Of a stretch of 64,000 bases of DNA, positions 52,001-61,228 are shown piece after piece. This DNA is from Marinirhabdus sp050859505 (lineage in GTDB: Bacteria > Bacteroidota > Bacteroidia > Flavobacteriales > Flavobacteriaceae), in the NCBI RefSeq assembly GCF_050859505.1, contig NZ_CP193934.1, positions 2,046,001 through 2,110,000 on the forward strand, given 5' to 3'. How positions within the stretch are numbered: position 1 is the first letter of the stretch; each line of letters starts with the position of its first letter. The notes under the pieces are model-generated. The model saw only the letters and a list, made by a program, of their open reading frames with translations, had not been told where the DNA came from and did no database searches. Made by a program: the position numbers and the translations under genes.

Positions 52001-55000
52001 GTTTTGGTTCTTCTACTGGAAGTGCTACAGTAACCGCATCCGGTGGAACTCCCGCCTACAGTTATTCTTGGAATACGGTTCCAGTTCAAACTACAGCTAC
52101 GGCTACTGGTTTGGCAGCAGGAAGTTATACAGTAACGGTAACCGATGCCAATGGATGTACAGAGCAAGCAGTTGCTACCATAGATCAGGCTACAGATTTA
52201 GAGGCAGCTATTACAGCTAGTTCAGATGCTGATTGTTTTGGTTCTTCTACTGGAAGTGCTACAGTAACCGCATCCGGTGGAACTCCCGCCTACAGTTATT
52301 CTTGGAATACAGTTCCAGTTCAAACTACAGCTACGGCTACTGGTTTGGCAGCAGGAAGTTATACAGTAACGGTAACCGATGCCAATGGATGTACAGAGCA
52401 AGCAGTTGCTACTATAGGTCAGGCTACAGATTTAGAGGCAGCTATTACAGCTAGTTCAGATGCCGATTGTTTTGGTTCTTCTACTGGAAGTGCTACAGTA
52501 ACCGCATCCGGTGGAACTCCAGCCTACAGTTATTCTTGGAATACGGTTCCAGTTCAAACTACAGCTACGGCTACTGGTTTGGCAGCAGGAAGTTATACAG
52601 TAACGGTAACCGATGCCAATGGATGTACAGAGCAAGCAGTTGCTACCATAGATCAGGCTACAGATTTAGAGGCAGCTATTACAGCTAGTTCAGATGCTGA
52701 TTGTTTTGGTTCTTCTACTGGAAGTGCTACAGTAACCGCATCCGGTGGAACTCCCGCCTACAGTTATTCTTGGAATACAGTTCCAGTTCAAACTACAGCT
52801 ACGGCTACTGGTTTGGCAGCAGGAAGTTATACAGTAACGGTAACCGATGCCAATGGATGTACAGAGCAAGCAGTTGCTACTATAGGTCAGGCTACAGATT
52901 TAGAGGCAGCTATTACAGCTAGTTCAGATGCCGATTGTTTTGGTTCTTCTACTGGAAGTGCTACAGTAACCGCATCCGGTGGAACTCCAGCCTACAGTTA
53001 TTCTTGGAATACGGTTCCAGTTCAAACTACAGCTACGGCTACTGGTTTGGCAGCAGGAAGTTATACAGTAACGGTAACCGATGCCAATGGATGTACAGAG
53101 CAAGCAGTTGCTACTATAGGTCAGGCTACAGATTTAGAGGCAGCTATTACAGCTAGTTCAGATGCCGATTGTTTTGGTTCTTCTACTGGAAGTGCTACAG
53201 TAACCGCATCCGGTGGAACTCCCGCCTACAGTTATTCTTGGAATACGGTTCCAGTTCAAACTACAGCTACGGCTACTGGTTTGGCAGCAGGAAGTTATAC
53301 AGTAACGGTAACCGATGCCAATGGATGTACAGAGCAAGCAGTTGCTACTATAGGTCAGGCTACAGATTTAGAGGCAGCTATTACAGCTAGTTCAGATGCC
53401 GATTGTTTTGGTTCTTCTACTGGAAGTGCTACAGTAACCGCATCCGGTGGAACTCCAGCCTACAGTTATTCTTGGAATACGGTTCCAGTTCAAACTACAG
53501 CTACGGCTACTGGTTTGGCAGCAGGAAGTTATACAGTAACGGTAACCGATGCCAATGGATGTACAGAGCAAGCAGTTGCTACTATAGGTCAGGCTACAGA
53601 TTTAGAGGCAGCTATTACAGCTAGTTCAGATGCTGATTGTTTTGGTTCTTCTACTGGAAGTGCTACAGTAACCGCATCCGGTGGAACTCCCGCCTACAGT
53701 TATTCTTGGAATACAGTTCCAGTTCAAACTACAGCTACGGCTACTGGTTTGGCAGCAGGAAGTTATACAGTAACGGTAACCGATGCCAATGGATGTACAG
53801 AGCAAGCAGTTGCTACTATAGGTCAGGCTACAGATTTAGAGGCAGCTATTACAGCTAGTTCAGATGCCGATTGTTTTGGTTCTTCTACTGGAAGTGCTAC
53901 AGTAACCGCATCCGGTGGAACTCCCGCCTACAGTTATTCTTGGAATACGGTTCCAGTTCAAACTACAGCTACGGCTACTGGTTTGGCAGCAGGAAGTTAT
54001 ACAGTAACGGTAACCGATGCCAATGGATGTACAGAGCAAGCAGTTGCTACTATAGGTCAGGCTACAGATTTAGTGTTAGTAATGAGTTCAGATGATGCAA
54101 GTTGTAATAGTGGATCTGATGGGACGGCTACAGCATCAGTATCCGGTGGAACTCCAGCCTACAGTTATTCTTGGAATACAGTTCCAGTTCAAACTACAGC
54201 TACGGCTACTGGTTTGGTAGCAGGAAGTTATACAGTAACCGTAACAGATGCCAATGGATGTACAATTAGTGATAGTGTTATGGTAGACGAGCCATCAGAA
54301 GTAGAACCACCAATTAGTACAGGTGATATTACTGAATGCGAGGAAGATCCTATTCAGACCTTAGATGCAAATGCTGCTATAACACCAACTCCTGGTCAAA
54401 CTGTAGTATGGTATAATTCAGCAATATCAGTTACGCCAATCGTAGGACTTCCAACCTTAAGTACCGTTGGAACCATTACCTACTGGGCAGAAGCTTTAAG
54501 AGATCAAACTAACTGTGTTAGTTTTACAAGAACAGCGGTTACATTAACCATTAACGCAGCAGCGATTGCACCGATCAGTACAGGTGATATTACTGAATGC
54601 GAGGAAGATCCATTACAAACATTAGATGCCAACGATGCTATCACCCCAACACAAGGTCAGACAGTAGTTTGGTACGATGCAGCTACGTTAGGAAATATAG
54701 TTCAATCACCGACTTTAAATATAGTAGGTTCAGTAACGTACTGGGCAGAAGGTGTGACAGATCAGTTAGACTGTTCAAGCTTAATGAGAACATCAGTAAC
54801 GCTTACAATCAACCCAGCAGCAGATGCACCAATTAGTACAGGAGATATTACTGAATGCGAGGAAGATCCATTACAAACATTAGATGCCAATGATGCTATC
54901 ACCCCAACACAAGGTCAGACAGTAGTTTGGTACGATGCGGCTACGTTAGGAAATATAGTTCAATCACCGACTTTAAATATAGTAGGTTCAGTAACGTACT

Positions 55001-58000
55001 GGGCAGAAGGTGTGACAGATCAGTTAGACTGTTCAAGCTTAATGAGAACATCAGTAACGCTTACAATCAACCCAGCAGCAGATGCACCAATTAGTACAGG
55101 AGATATTACTGAATGCGAGGAAGATCCATTACAAACATTAGATGCCAATGATGCTATCACCCCAACACAAGGTCAGACAGTAGTTTGGTACGATGCGGCT
55201 ACGTTAGGAAATATAGTTCAATCACCGACTTTAAATATAGTAGGTTCAGTAACGTACTGGGCAGAAGGTGTGACAGATCAGTTAGACTGTTCAAGTTTAA
55301 TGAGAACATCAGTAACGCTTACAATCAACCCAGCAGCAGATGCGCCAATTAGTACAGGTGACATTACAGAATGTGAGGAAGATCCATTACAGACATTAAA
55401 TGCGAATGATGCTATTACAGCAACACCGGGTCAGAGTGTAGTATGGTATGATGCCGCTACCGCAGGAAACGTAGTTGCGAATCCAATATTAAATGCAGTA
55501 GGTACGGTAACGTACTGGGCAGAGGGCGTAACAGATCAGATAGGATGTTCAAGCTTAACAAGAACAGCCGTGACGTTAACCATCGACCCAGCAGCAGATG
55601 CGCCGATAAGTACTGGTGACATTACAGAATGTGAGGAAGATCCATTACAGACATTAGATGCGAATGATGCTATTACAGCAACACCGGGTCAGAGTGTAGT
55701 ATGGTATGATGCCGCTACCGCAGGAAACGTAGTTGCGAATCCAATATTAAATGCAGTAGGTACGGTAACGTACTGGGCAGAGGGCGTAACAGATCAGATA
55801 GGATGTTCAAGTTTAACAAGAACAGCCGTGACGTTAACCATCGACCCAGCAGCAGATGCGCCGATAAGTACTGGTGACATTACAGAATGTGAGGAAGATC
55901 CATTACAGACATTAGATGCGAATGATGCTATTACAGCAACACCGGGTCAGAGTGTAGTATGGTATGATGCCGCTACCGCAGGAAACGTAGTTGCGAATCC
56001 AATATTAAATGCAGTAGGTACGGTAACGTACTGGGCAGAGGGCGTAACAGATCAGATAGGATGTTCAAGTTTAACAAGAACAGCCGTGACGTTAACCATC
56101 GATACAGCAGCAGATGCGCCGATAAGTACAGGTGACATTACAGAATGTGAGGAAGATCCATTACAAACTTTAGATGCGAACGATGCTATTACAGCAACAC
56201 CGGGTCAGAGTGTAGTATGGTATGATGCCGCTACCGCAGGAAACGTAGTTGCGAATCCAATATTAAATGCAGTAGGTACGGTAACGTACTGGGCAGAGGG
56301 CGTAACAGATCAGATAGGATGTTCAAGCTTAACAAGAACAGCCGTGACGTTAACCATCGACCCAGCAGCAGATGCGCCGATAAGTACAGGTGACATTACA
56401 GAATGTGAGGAAGATCCATTACAAACTTTAGATGCGAACGATGCTATTACAGCAACACCGGGTCAGAGTGTAGTATGGTATGATGCCGCTACCGCAGGAA
56501 ACGTAGTTGCGAATCCAATATTAAATGCAGTAGGTACGGTAACGTACTGGGCAGAGGGCGTAACAGATCAGATAGGATGTTCAAGTTTAACAAGAACAGC
56601 CGTGACGTTAACCATCGATACAGCAGCAGATGCGCCGATAAGTACAGGTGACATTACAGAATGTGAGGAAGATCCATTACAAACTTTAGATGCGAACGAT
56701 GCTATTACAGCAACACCGGGTCAGAGTGTAGTATGGTATGATGCCGCTACCGCAGGAAACGTAGTTGCGAATCCAATATTAAATGCAGTAGGTACGGTAA
56801 CGTACTGGGCAGAGGGCGTAACAGATCAGATAGGATGTTCAAGTTTAACAAGAACAGCCGTGACGTTAACCATCGATACAGCAGCAGATGCGCCGATAAG
56901 TACAGGTGACATTACAGAATGTGAGGAAGATCCATTACAAACTTTAGATGCGAACGATGCTATTACAGCAACACCGGGTCAGACAGTAGTATGGTATGAC
57001 GCCGCTACCGCAGGAAACGTAGTTGCAAATCCAACTTTAAATATAGTAGGTACAGTAACCTACTGGGCAGAAGGTGAAACAACTGGAGGCATTTGTTCAA
57101 GTTTGACAAGAACAGCAGTAACGCTAACGATTAATAGTTGCACCATAGCTATTACAAAAGAAGGGATAGTTAATGATGAAAATCAAAGTGGTTGTTCAGA
57201 ACCTGGTGAGACTATTAGCTACACATTTAAAGTTGTAAATCAAGGTACAGACGCATTAAGTGCAATTGTAGTAGACGACCCATTATTGGGAGGTCTAATT
57301 TCAGGACCTGATAGTGGAGATACTAATACCGATGGTTTATTAGATGCAAATGAAATGTGGGTTTATAGCGCTAGTTATGTATTTACTCAAGACGATATAA
57401 ACGCTGGTGAAGTTATAAATCAAGCAACTGCTTTTGGAGAAGCACCAGACGGAACTCAAGTGTCTGACTTGTCACACCCAACAAGTTTTTCTGATGACCT
57501 GCCAACGATAACAACATTATGTCAGATGCCAATGATTTCTTTAGAGAAAACTGGTGAATGGAATGATGAAAATGGAGATGGGGCCACTCAGGTTGGTGAA
57601 ACCATTTCATACAGTTTCAAAGTGACTAATACAGGATCTGTAACGATTTTCAATATTACAATTGATGATCCATTACCAGGACTTACCATAGAAGGAGGGC
57701 CTATAGCAGAACTAGCTCCAGGCGATTTTGATGATACCACATTTACTGCAAGCTACGTAATCACGGAAGCAGATTTAGAAGCAGGAGAAGTTGTGAATCA
57801 GGCTACCGCCACTGGTACAGATGCAAATGGTGTTATTGTGAATGATACTTCAGATGATCCATTAAACACAGCAGATGTAGATGACAATGGAGATGGAGAA
57901 CCAGATGATCCTACTGTAGTGATATTACCACAAGTTCTCCCTACGGAATTTGGAATCTTTAATGGGGTAACTCCAAACAATGATGGGATAAATGATTTCT

Positions 58001-58257
58001 TTACCATTATCGGTATCGAAAACTTCCCTAACAATAATCTGAAAATTTTTAACAGATGGGGCGTAAAGGTTTATGATGTTGATGGATATGGACAAGGCGA
58101 AAAAGTTTTTAGTGGAGTCTCAGACGGACGAGCAACCATTTCTAAAGATGAACAATTACCTACCGGTACCTACTTCTATATTTTAATACGGGTTGATCCA
58201 GTGAGTGGCGAACTTCTGGAAGACACAGGGTATTTATATTTAAATAATAATAGATAA
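49063..58257 (+). CDS. Giant SprB-like gliding-motility adhesin with CHU_C T9SS sorting domain
   Basis: 3064 residues. Signal peptide 1-31 (ending GHAQ); unique N-terminal region to about 425; one divergent SprB repeat (about 427-498); 15 near-identical 78-residue SprB repeats (499-1668) each with NGC and DADC cysteines; a divergent copy to about 1747; 11 Ig-like units of 86 residues (1750-2691, opening PISTGDITECEEDP); two DUF11/DUF7507-type domains (ITKEGIVNDENQSG, LEKTGEWNDENGDG; about 2692-2950); and the CHU_C type B T9SS sorting domain (2959-3064, GVTPNNDGINDFF). Known SprB moves along the cell surface to drive gliding. Followed by the PorP/SprF and OmpA genes, as in sprBF operons. Confidence 0.9.
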   Translation: MTTKLRSIFVIRWALLMGLFIAGSIGVGHAQVVNIDPSGGVIDRNGNGIIEESDYWTTSDNFSKEEIEAYNSKLKKRAIQYNKNNGFKGQKGIQNRMAIGSCNLISCGSFLYEDVTFTADWGGEKVGVDGSVYGANVAYDCWNDVGTVDYSEGQYISYSTSNANIETPGLIQQSTLDGGGFAIFSFQNEAISQNISVVPNTVYEVCFEIAVIPRYRSISSNNNSGTVEEFAPNLNFGISSGGIVISDPLTYTHNDLNIHPLSDFPFRLSNATSGNNGDQHPDGYTLIDPYWENVCITFLTNNSGTATVFYQTGNPGRSVVLVDGLRLSLEGYANAPELSTDNASFCINSPVDLNDYVLPQTIPTGAELIWSTNSNPTVIGDHLANTTVTPPGTWYAFFYNATSNCFSPVATLVLSSSDLDSSFTKENVTCSGDNDGSINLTITGGVPPYAYSWTTNNGSGLNATSQDQNGLTAGTYNVLVTDDNGCTTSESVTIDQPTDLEAAITASSDADCFGSSTGSATVTASGGTPAYSYSWNTVPVQTTATATGLAAGSYTVTVTDANGCTEQAVATIGQATDLEAAITASSDADCFGSSTGSATVTASGGTPAYSYSWNTVPVQTTATATGLAAGSYTVTVTDANGCTEQAVATIGQATDLEAAITASSDADCFGSSTGSATVTASGGTPAYSYSWNTVPVQTTATATGLAAGSYTVTVTDANGCTEQAVATIGQATDLEAAITASSDADCFGSSTGSATVTASGGTPAYSYSWNTVPVQTTATATGLAAGSYTVTVTDANGCTEQAVATIGQATDLEAAITASSDADCFGSSTGSATVTASGGTPAYSYSWNTVPVQTTATATGLAAGSYTVTVTDANGCTEQAVATIGQATDLEAAITASSDADCFGSSTGSATVTASGGTPAYSYSWNTVPVQTTATATGLAAGSYTVTVTDANGCTEQAVATIGQATDLEAAITASSDADCFGSSTGSATVTASGGTPAYSYSWNTVPVQTTATATGLAAGSYTVTVTDANGCTEQAVATIDQATDLEAAITASSDADCFGSSTGSATVTASGGTPAYSYSWNTVPVQTTATATGLAAGSYTVTVTDANGCTEQAVATIGQATDLEAAITASSDADCFGSSTGSATVTASGGTPAYSYSWNTVPVQTTATATGLAAGSYTVTVTDANGCTEQAVATIDQATDLEAAITASSDADCFGSSTGSATVTASGGTPAYSYSWNTVPVQTTATATGLAAGSYTVTVTDANGCTEQAVATIGQATDLEAAITASSDADCFGSSTGSATVTASGGTPAYSYSWNTVPVQTTATATGLAAGSYTVTVTDANGCTEQAVATIGQATDLEAAITASSDADCFGSSTGSATVTASGGTPAYSYSWNTVPVQTTATATGLAAGSYTVTVTDANGCTEQAVATIGQATDLEAAITASSDADCFGSSTGSATVTASGGTPAYSYSWNTVPVQTTATATGLAAGSYTVTVTDANGCTEQAVATIGQATDLEAAITASSDADCFGSSTGSATVTASGGTPAYSYSWNTVPVQTTATATGLAAGSYTVTVTDANGCTEQAVATIGQATDLEAAITASSDADCFGSSTGSATVTASGGTPAYSYSWNTVPVQTTATATGLAAGSYTVTVTDANGCTEQAVATIGQATDLVLVMSSDDASCNSGSDGTATASVSGGTPAYSYSWNTVPVQTTATATGLVAGSYTVTVTDANGCTISDSVMVDEPSEVEPPISTGDITECEEDPIQTLDANAAITPTPGQTVVWYNSAISVTPIVGLPTLSTVGTITYWAEALRDQTNCVSFTRTAVTLTINAAAIAPISTGDITECEEDPLQTLDANDAITPTQGQTVVWYDAATLGNIVQSPTLNIVGSVTYWAEGVTDQLDCSSLMRTSVTLTINPAADAPISTGDITECEEDPLQTLDANDAITPTQGQTVVWYDAATLGNIVQSPTLNIVGSVTYWAEGVTDQLDCSSLMRTSVTLTINPAADAPISTGDITECEEDPLQTLDANDAITPTQGQTVVWYDAATLGNIVQSPTLNIVGSVTYWAEGVTDQLDCSSLMRTSVTLTINPAADAPISTGDITECEEDPLQTLNANDAITATPGQSVVWYDAATAGNVVANPILNAVGTVTYWAEGVTDQIGCSSLTRTAVTLTIDPAADAPISTGDITECEEDPLQTLDANDAITATPGQSVVWYDAATAGNVVANPILNAVGTVTYWAEGVTDQIGCSSLTRTAVTLTIDPAADAPISTGDITECEEDPLQTLDANDAITATPGQSVVWYDAATAGNVVANPILNAVGTVTYWAEGVTDQIGCSSLTRTAVTLTIDTAADAPISTGDITECEEDPLQTLDANDAITATPGQSVVWYDAATAGNVVANPILNAVGTVTYWAEGVTDQIGCSSLTRTAVTLTIDPAADAPISTGDITECEEDPLQTLDANDAITATPGQSVVWYDAATAGNVVANPILNAVGTVTYWAEGVTDQIGCSSLTRTAVTLTIDTAADAPISTGDITECEEDPLQTLDANDAITATPGQSVVWYDAATAGNVVANPILNAVGTVTYWAEGVTDQIGCSSLTRTAVTLTIDTAADAPISTGDITECEEDPLQTLDANDAITATPGQTVVWYDAATAGNVVANPTLNIVGTVTYWAEGETTGGICSSLTRTAVTLTINSCTIAITKEGIVNDENQSGCSEPGETISYTFKVVNQGTDALSAIVVDDPLLGGLISGPDSGDTNTDGLLDANEMWVYSASYVFTQDDINAGEVINQATAFGEAPDGTQVSDLSHPTSFSDDLPTITTLCQMPMISLEKTGEWNDENGDGATQVGETISYSFKVTNTGSVTIFNITIDDPLPGLTIEGGPIAELAPGDFDDTTFTASYVITEADLEAGEVVNQATATGTDANGVIVNDTSDDPLNTADVDDNGDGEPDDPTVVILPQVLPTEFGIFNGVTPNNDGINDFFTIIGIENFPNNNLKIFNRWGVKVYDVDGYGQGEKVFSGVSDGRATISKDEQLPTGTYFYILIRVDPVSGELLEDTGYLYLNNNR
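50557..54066 (+). repeat. 15 tandem in-frame 234-bp SprB repeats
   Basis: Unit starts fall every 234 bases from 50557; the end at 54066 is the boundary with a divergent 16th copy. At protein level the 15 units are identical apart from Gly versus Asp in ATI(G/D)Q of units 7 and 9. At DNA level only a handful of synonymous positions vary (GATGCC/GATGCT, CCAGCC/CCCGCC, AATACAG/AATACGG, ACTATA/ACCATA). Confidence 0.97.
54310..57135 (+). repeat. 11 tandem in-frame Ig-like repeats of about 258 bp
   Basis: Units open PISTGDITECEEDP at 54310, 54571, then every 258 bases to 56893. The first is divergent (261 bp), units 2-4 form one near-identical subgroup (ITPTQGQTVVWYDAATLGN), units 5-10 another (ITATPGQSVVWYDAATAGN), and unit 11 is divergent again. 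The sequence resembles the CHU_C-associated Ig-like domain. Confidence 0.93.
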
Positions 58258-58305
58258 TTAAAGAAAGCTAGAGTTATAAACTGTTTGCGAATAAAATAGA
58301 GTATT

Positions 58306-59253
58306 ATGAAACATACGTATATTCCAATTATAATATTGATAATGCTATCTTCTTTATCGAGTGTAGCACAACAAGATCCACAGTATACACAATACATGTA
58401 TAATACACAAGTTGTGAATCCCGCCTATGCTGGATCGAGAGACGTGTTAAGTTTTGGGTTGTTGTACAGGTCCCAATGGGTTGGTTTTGACGGCGCGCCA
58501 AAAACTGGAACCTTTACTGTTAATTCTCCCATAGGAGCTTTGGATAATATGGGATTAGGTTTGTCTATCACAAGTGATGAAATTGGTCCTGCTAATGAAT
58601 CGAATATAAACGTAGATTATTCGTATTCGATTCCTGTTTCAGAAACAGGTGAGATTTCATTTGGTGTAAAGGCAGGTATCGATATATTGGATGTAGATTT
58701 TTCGAAATTAGACATCTTCGATCCCAATGATCCTTTATTCCAGAATAACGTAGATAATAAGATACAACCACAAATTGGGTCAGGGATTTATTATAACACC
58801 AATAAATTTTATGTTGGACTTTCGGTTCCAAATTTTCTTACCACCAAGCATTTTGACGAAAACAGTCTTTCTGGCAGTAATATAGCTTCATCTTCTATTG
58901 CAGCAGAGCGGCTACATTACTTTTTGATTGCAGGGTATGTATTTGATCTTGGGGAAAACCTAAAGTTTAAACCCGCCACTTTAGTAAAGGCAGTAAGTGG
59001 TTCTCCATTGCAGTGGGATGCTTCGGCTAACTTTTTAATTCATGAAAAATTCACTATTGGTGCTGCTTACAGATGGAGTGCTGCCATTAGCGGTTTAGTT
59101 GGTTTCCAGGCAACAGAAGGTCTTTTCTTAGGCTTCGGATATGATTATCAAACTACCGATATAGAAGATTACAGCGATGGGTCGTATGAATTAATACTAA
59201 GATTCGATTTATTTAACAGACCTGAAAGGGTTGTAGCACCAAGATTCTTTTAA
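58306..59253 (+). CDS. PorP/SprF family type IX secretion membrane protein
   Basis: 315 residues. Signal peptide to about residue 22 (ending SVAQ), then QDPQYTQYMYNTQVVNPAYAGSRDVLSFGLLYRSQWVGFDGAPKTGTF in pieces, the diagnostic PorP/SprF opening. The remaining strands (LGLSITSDEIGP, SFGVKAGIDIL, GSGIYYNTNKFYVGLSVPN) form an outer-membrane barrel of about 14 strands. In Flavobacterium johnsoniae SprF is required for surface delivery of SprB. It starts 48 bases after the adhesin stop and 11 bases before the OmpA gene. Confidence 0.93.
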   Translation: MKHTYIPIIILIMLSSLSSVAQQDPQYTQYMYNTQVVNPAYAGSRDVLSFGLLYRSQWVGFDGAPKTGTFTVNSPIGALDNMGLGLSITSDEIGPANESNINVDYSYSIPVSETGEISFGVKAGIDILDVDFSKLDIFDPNDPLFQNNVDNKIQPQIGSGIYYNTNKFYVGLSVPNFLTTKHFDENSLSGSNIASSSIAAERLHYFLIAGYVFDLGENLKFKPATLVKAVSGSPLQWDASANFLIHEKFTIGAAYRWSAAISGLVGFQATEGLFLGFGYDYQTTDIEDYSDGSYELILRFDLFNRPERVVAPRFF

Positions 59254-59264
59254 AAATTTATATT

Positions 59265-61172
59265 ATGAGAAGATTATTACTAAACTTAGGTATTGTTGTA
59301 TTTGTGGTTGTTAGTTCTCTGAATGTTTTAGCACAGACGGGGAAAGTTAAGAAGGCAAATAAAGATTTTGACCGATATGAATATATAGATGCAAGAGAAA
59401 TATATATCAAGGTAGTGGAAGATGGCTATGCATCTGCTCAGATATACGAGAATTTGGGAGATACGTATTATTGGAATAGTGATTACAGCAATGCTGCAAA
59501 ATGGTATAACAAACTTATAAGTGAATTTCCAGAAGAAACAGAGATAGTTTACTTCTATCGTGCATCTCAAGCAAATAAGAGTATAAATAATTCTGAAAAT
59601 GCAACCCGTTATATGGATATGTATATTGCTCGTGGTGGTGACCCTGGCATTCTTAAAGCCATTAATACGGAGTTTTTAGAATATATTGTTCAATTAAAAA
59701 AGGCATCTATTAATACGTCAGCTTCAGATTTTGGACCGTCTTTTTATCAAAATAATGTAGTTTTCGCTTCTACTGGTAAATCAACGGAAGGTGGTAAAAT
59801 AGCCAAATGGAACGATCAGCCTTTTACAGACTTGTTTATAGCCACCATGGATGAAAATGGAGCGTTAACTAGCGCTACCTCATTGCAGGGAGACGTGAAT
59901 ACCAAATACCATGAATCTACGCCAACCTTTACTAAAGATGGGAAAACCATGTACTTTACCCGTAATAATTTTATTGATGGGAAAAAAGGGAAAGACAAAA
60001 ATAAGACGATAAAGTTAAAACTCTACAGAGCAACAAAGTCTGATAATGGAAAATGGGAAAACGTTGTTGAACTTCCGTTTAATGACAAAGAGTATTCTAT
60101 GGCGCATCCAGCGCTAAGCAAGGATGAAAAAAAATTGTATTTTTCTTCAGAAATTCCTGGAGGAATTGGAATGTCAGATATTTATTATGTGGATATCACT
60201 GGCGACAACCAATATGGTACCCCTGTGAACCTAGGCCCTGAAGTGAATACGGAAGCAAGAGAATCTTTTCCATTTATAAGCGATAAGAACAATCTGTATT
60301 TTTCAAGTGATGGTAGAGGTGGCCTAGGAGGATACGATATTTTTATGGCCAAACTAGATGCTAATGGGGTAGCTTCAAATGTGATGAACATTGGGGAACC
60401 TGCAAATAGCTCGAAAGATGATTTTGGATTTATTGTGAATGAAGAAAAACGTTTCGGCTTTTTATCTTCCAACCGCGATGGAGAAGAAGGAAGTATTAAT
60501 GACGACATTTATCTAGTAAATGAGGATTGTAAAATAACCATTAGCGGGGTGGTGTTCGATGTCGATACCAATGCGCCTATTGCTGGTGCAAATGTAATGT
60601 TGCTTGATGAAGAAAATAATGTGATTGATCAAGTTATAGTTGGTGCAGAAGCAACCTATAGTTTTACCGCAGACTGTGAAAAACGCTATGCCGTAAGAGG
60701 TACTAAGGAAATGTATGCACCTTACGAGCAAATAATTCAAACGCCTAATAAAACGAGTGTGGTTGAAGTGCCGATTCCACTAAAAACATTGGACCCATGT
60801 CCACCAGACGATTTAGGGTGTCGTCTAGATTTACAGCCTATTTATTTTGATTTTGATAGATTTAATATCCGTCCAGATGCAGAGATTGAATTGGCCAAAA
60901 TTTTATCAGCCATGCGTGTATATCCTGAATTGAAAATTGATATTGAGTCGCATACAGATGCAAGAGCTCCAAAACGTTACAATGAAATTTTAAGTGAGCG
61001 TAGAGCGCAATCTACCTTAAAGTGGTTAGTAGCTAAAGGAATAGATAAAAGCAGACTTACAGCCAAAGGATACGGAGAAAACCAATTGGTTAACAAATGT
61101 GCAGATGGTGTAGCTTGTACCGAAGAAGAGCACCAGTTAAATAGACGTTCTATGTTTATTATTGTAAACTAA
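59265..61172 (+). CDS. OmpA-family protein with TPR, PD40 and carboxypeptidase-like regions
   Basis: 635 residues. Signal peptide to about residue 23 (ending VLAQ); TPR-like helices (about 27-115, AREIYIKVVEDGYASAQIYENLGDTYYW in pieces); PD40 beta-propeller blades (about 150-420: TPTFTKDGKTMYFTRNN, HPALSKDEKKLYFSSE, FPFISDKNNLYFSSDG); a carboxypeptidase-regulatory-like domain (ISGVVFDVDTNAPIAGANV); and a C-terminal OmpA domain binding peptidoglycan (IYFDFDRFNIRPDAE, IESHTDARA, GYGENQL). This arrangement is that of the OmpA protein encoded with PorP/SprF and SprB-type adhesins, linking the adhesin machinery to the wall. Confidence 0.92.
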   Translation: MRRLLLNLGIVVFVVVSSLNVLAQTGKVKKANKDFDRYEYIDAREIYIKVVEDGYASAQIYENLGDTYYWNSDYSNAAKWYNKLISEFPEETEIVYFYRASQANKSINNSENATRYMDMYIARGGDPGILKAINTEFLEYIVQLKKASINTSASDFGPSFYQNNVVFASTGKSTEGGKIAKWNDQPFTDLFIATMDENGALTSATSLQGDVNTKYHESTPTFTKDGKTMYFTRNNFIDGKKGKDKNKTIKLKLYRATKSDNGKWENVVELPFNDKEYSMAHPALSKDEKKLYFSSEIPGGIGMSDIYYVDITGDNQYGTPVNLGPEVNTEARESFPFISDKNNLYFSSDGRGGLGGYDIFMAKLDANGVASNVMNIGEPANSSKDDFGFIVNEEKRFGFLSSNRDGEEGSINDDIYLVNEDCKITISGVVFDVDTNAPIAGANVMLLDEENNVIDQVIVGAEATYSFTADCEKRYAVRGTKEMYAPYEQIIQTPNKTSVVEVPIPLKTLDPCPPDDLGCRLDLQPIYFDFDRFNIRPDAEIELAKILSAMRVYPELKIDIESHTDARAPKRYNEILSERRAQSTLKWLVAKGIDKSRLTAKGYGENQLVNKCADGVACTEEEHQLNRRSMFIIVN

Positions 61173-61197
61173 GATCAGAAATTATAGCGTACTTATT

Positions 61198-61228
61198 AAA
61201 AAAGCACCAATATCATTGGTGCTTTTTT
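61198..61228 (+). terminator. Rho-independent terminator of the adhesin operon
   Basis: AGCACCAAT and ATTGGTGCT pair across an ATC loop (CACCAAT 61205-61211, ATTGGTG 61215-61221), flanked by A6 upstream and T6 downstream. Confidence 0.85.

Noticed and set aside
50595..54095. Fifteen 73-codon frames starting MFWFFYWKCYSNR every 234 bases
   Set aside because: They are the +1-type reading of the SprB repeat and exist only because the repeat is in frame and pure; no start signals or independent support.
50557..57135. Possible CRISPR-like array
   Set aside because: Repeats are contiguous, 234 and 258 bases long, in frame, without spacers, and no cas genes are present.
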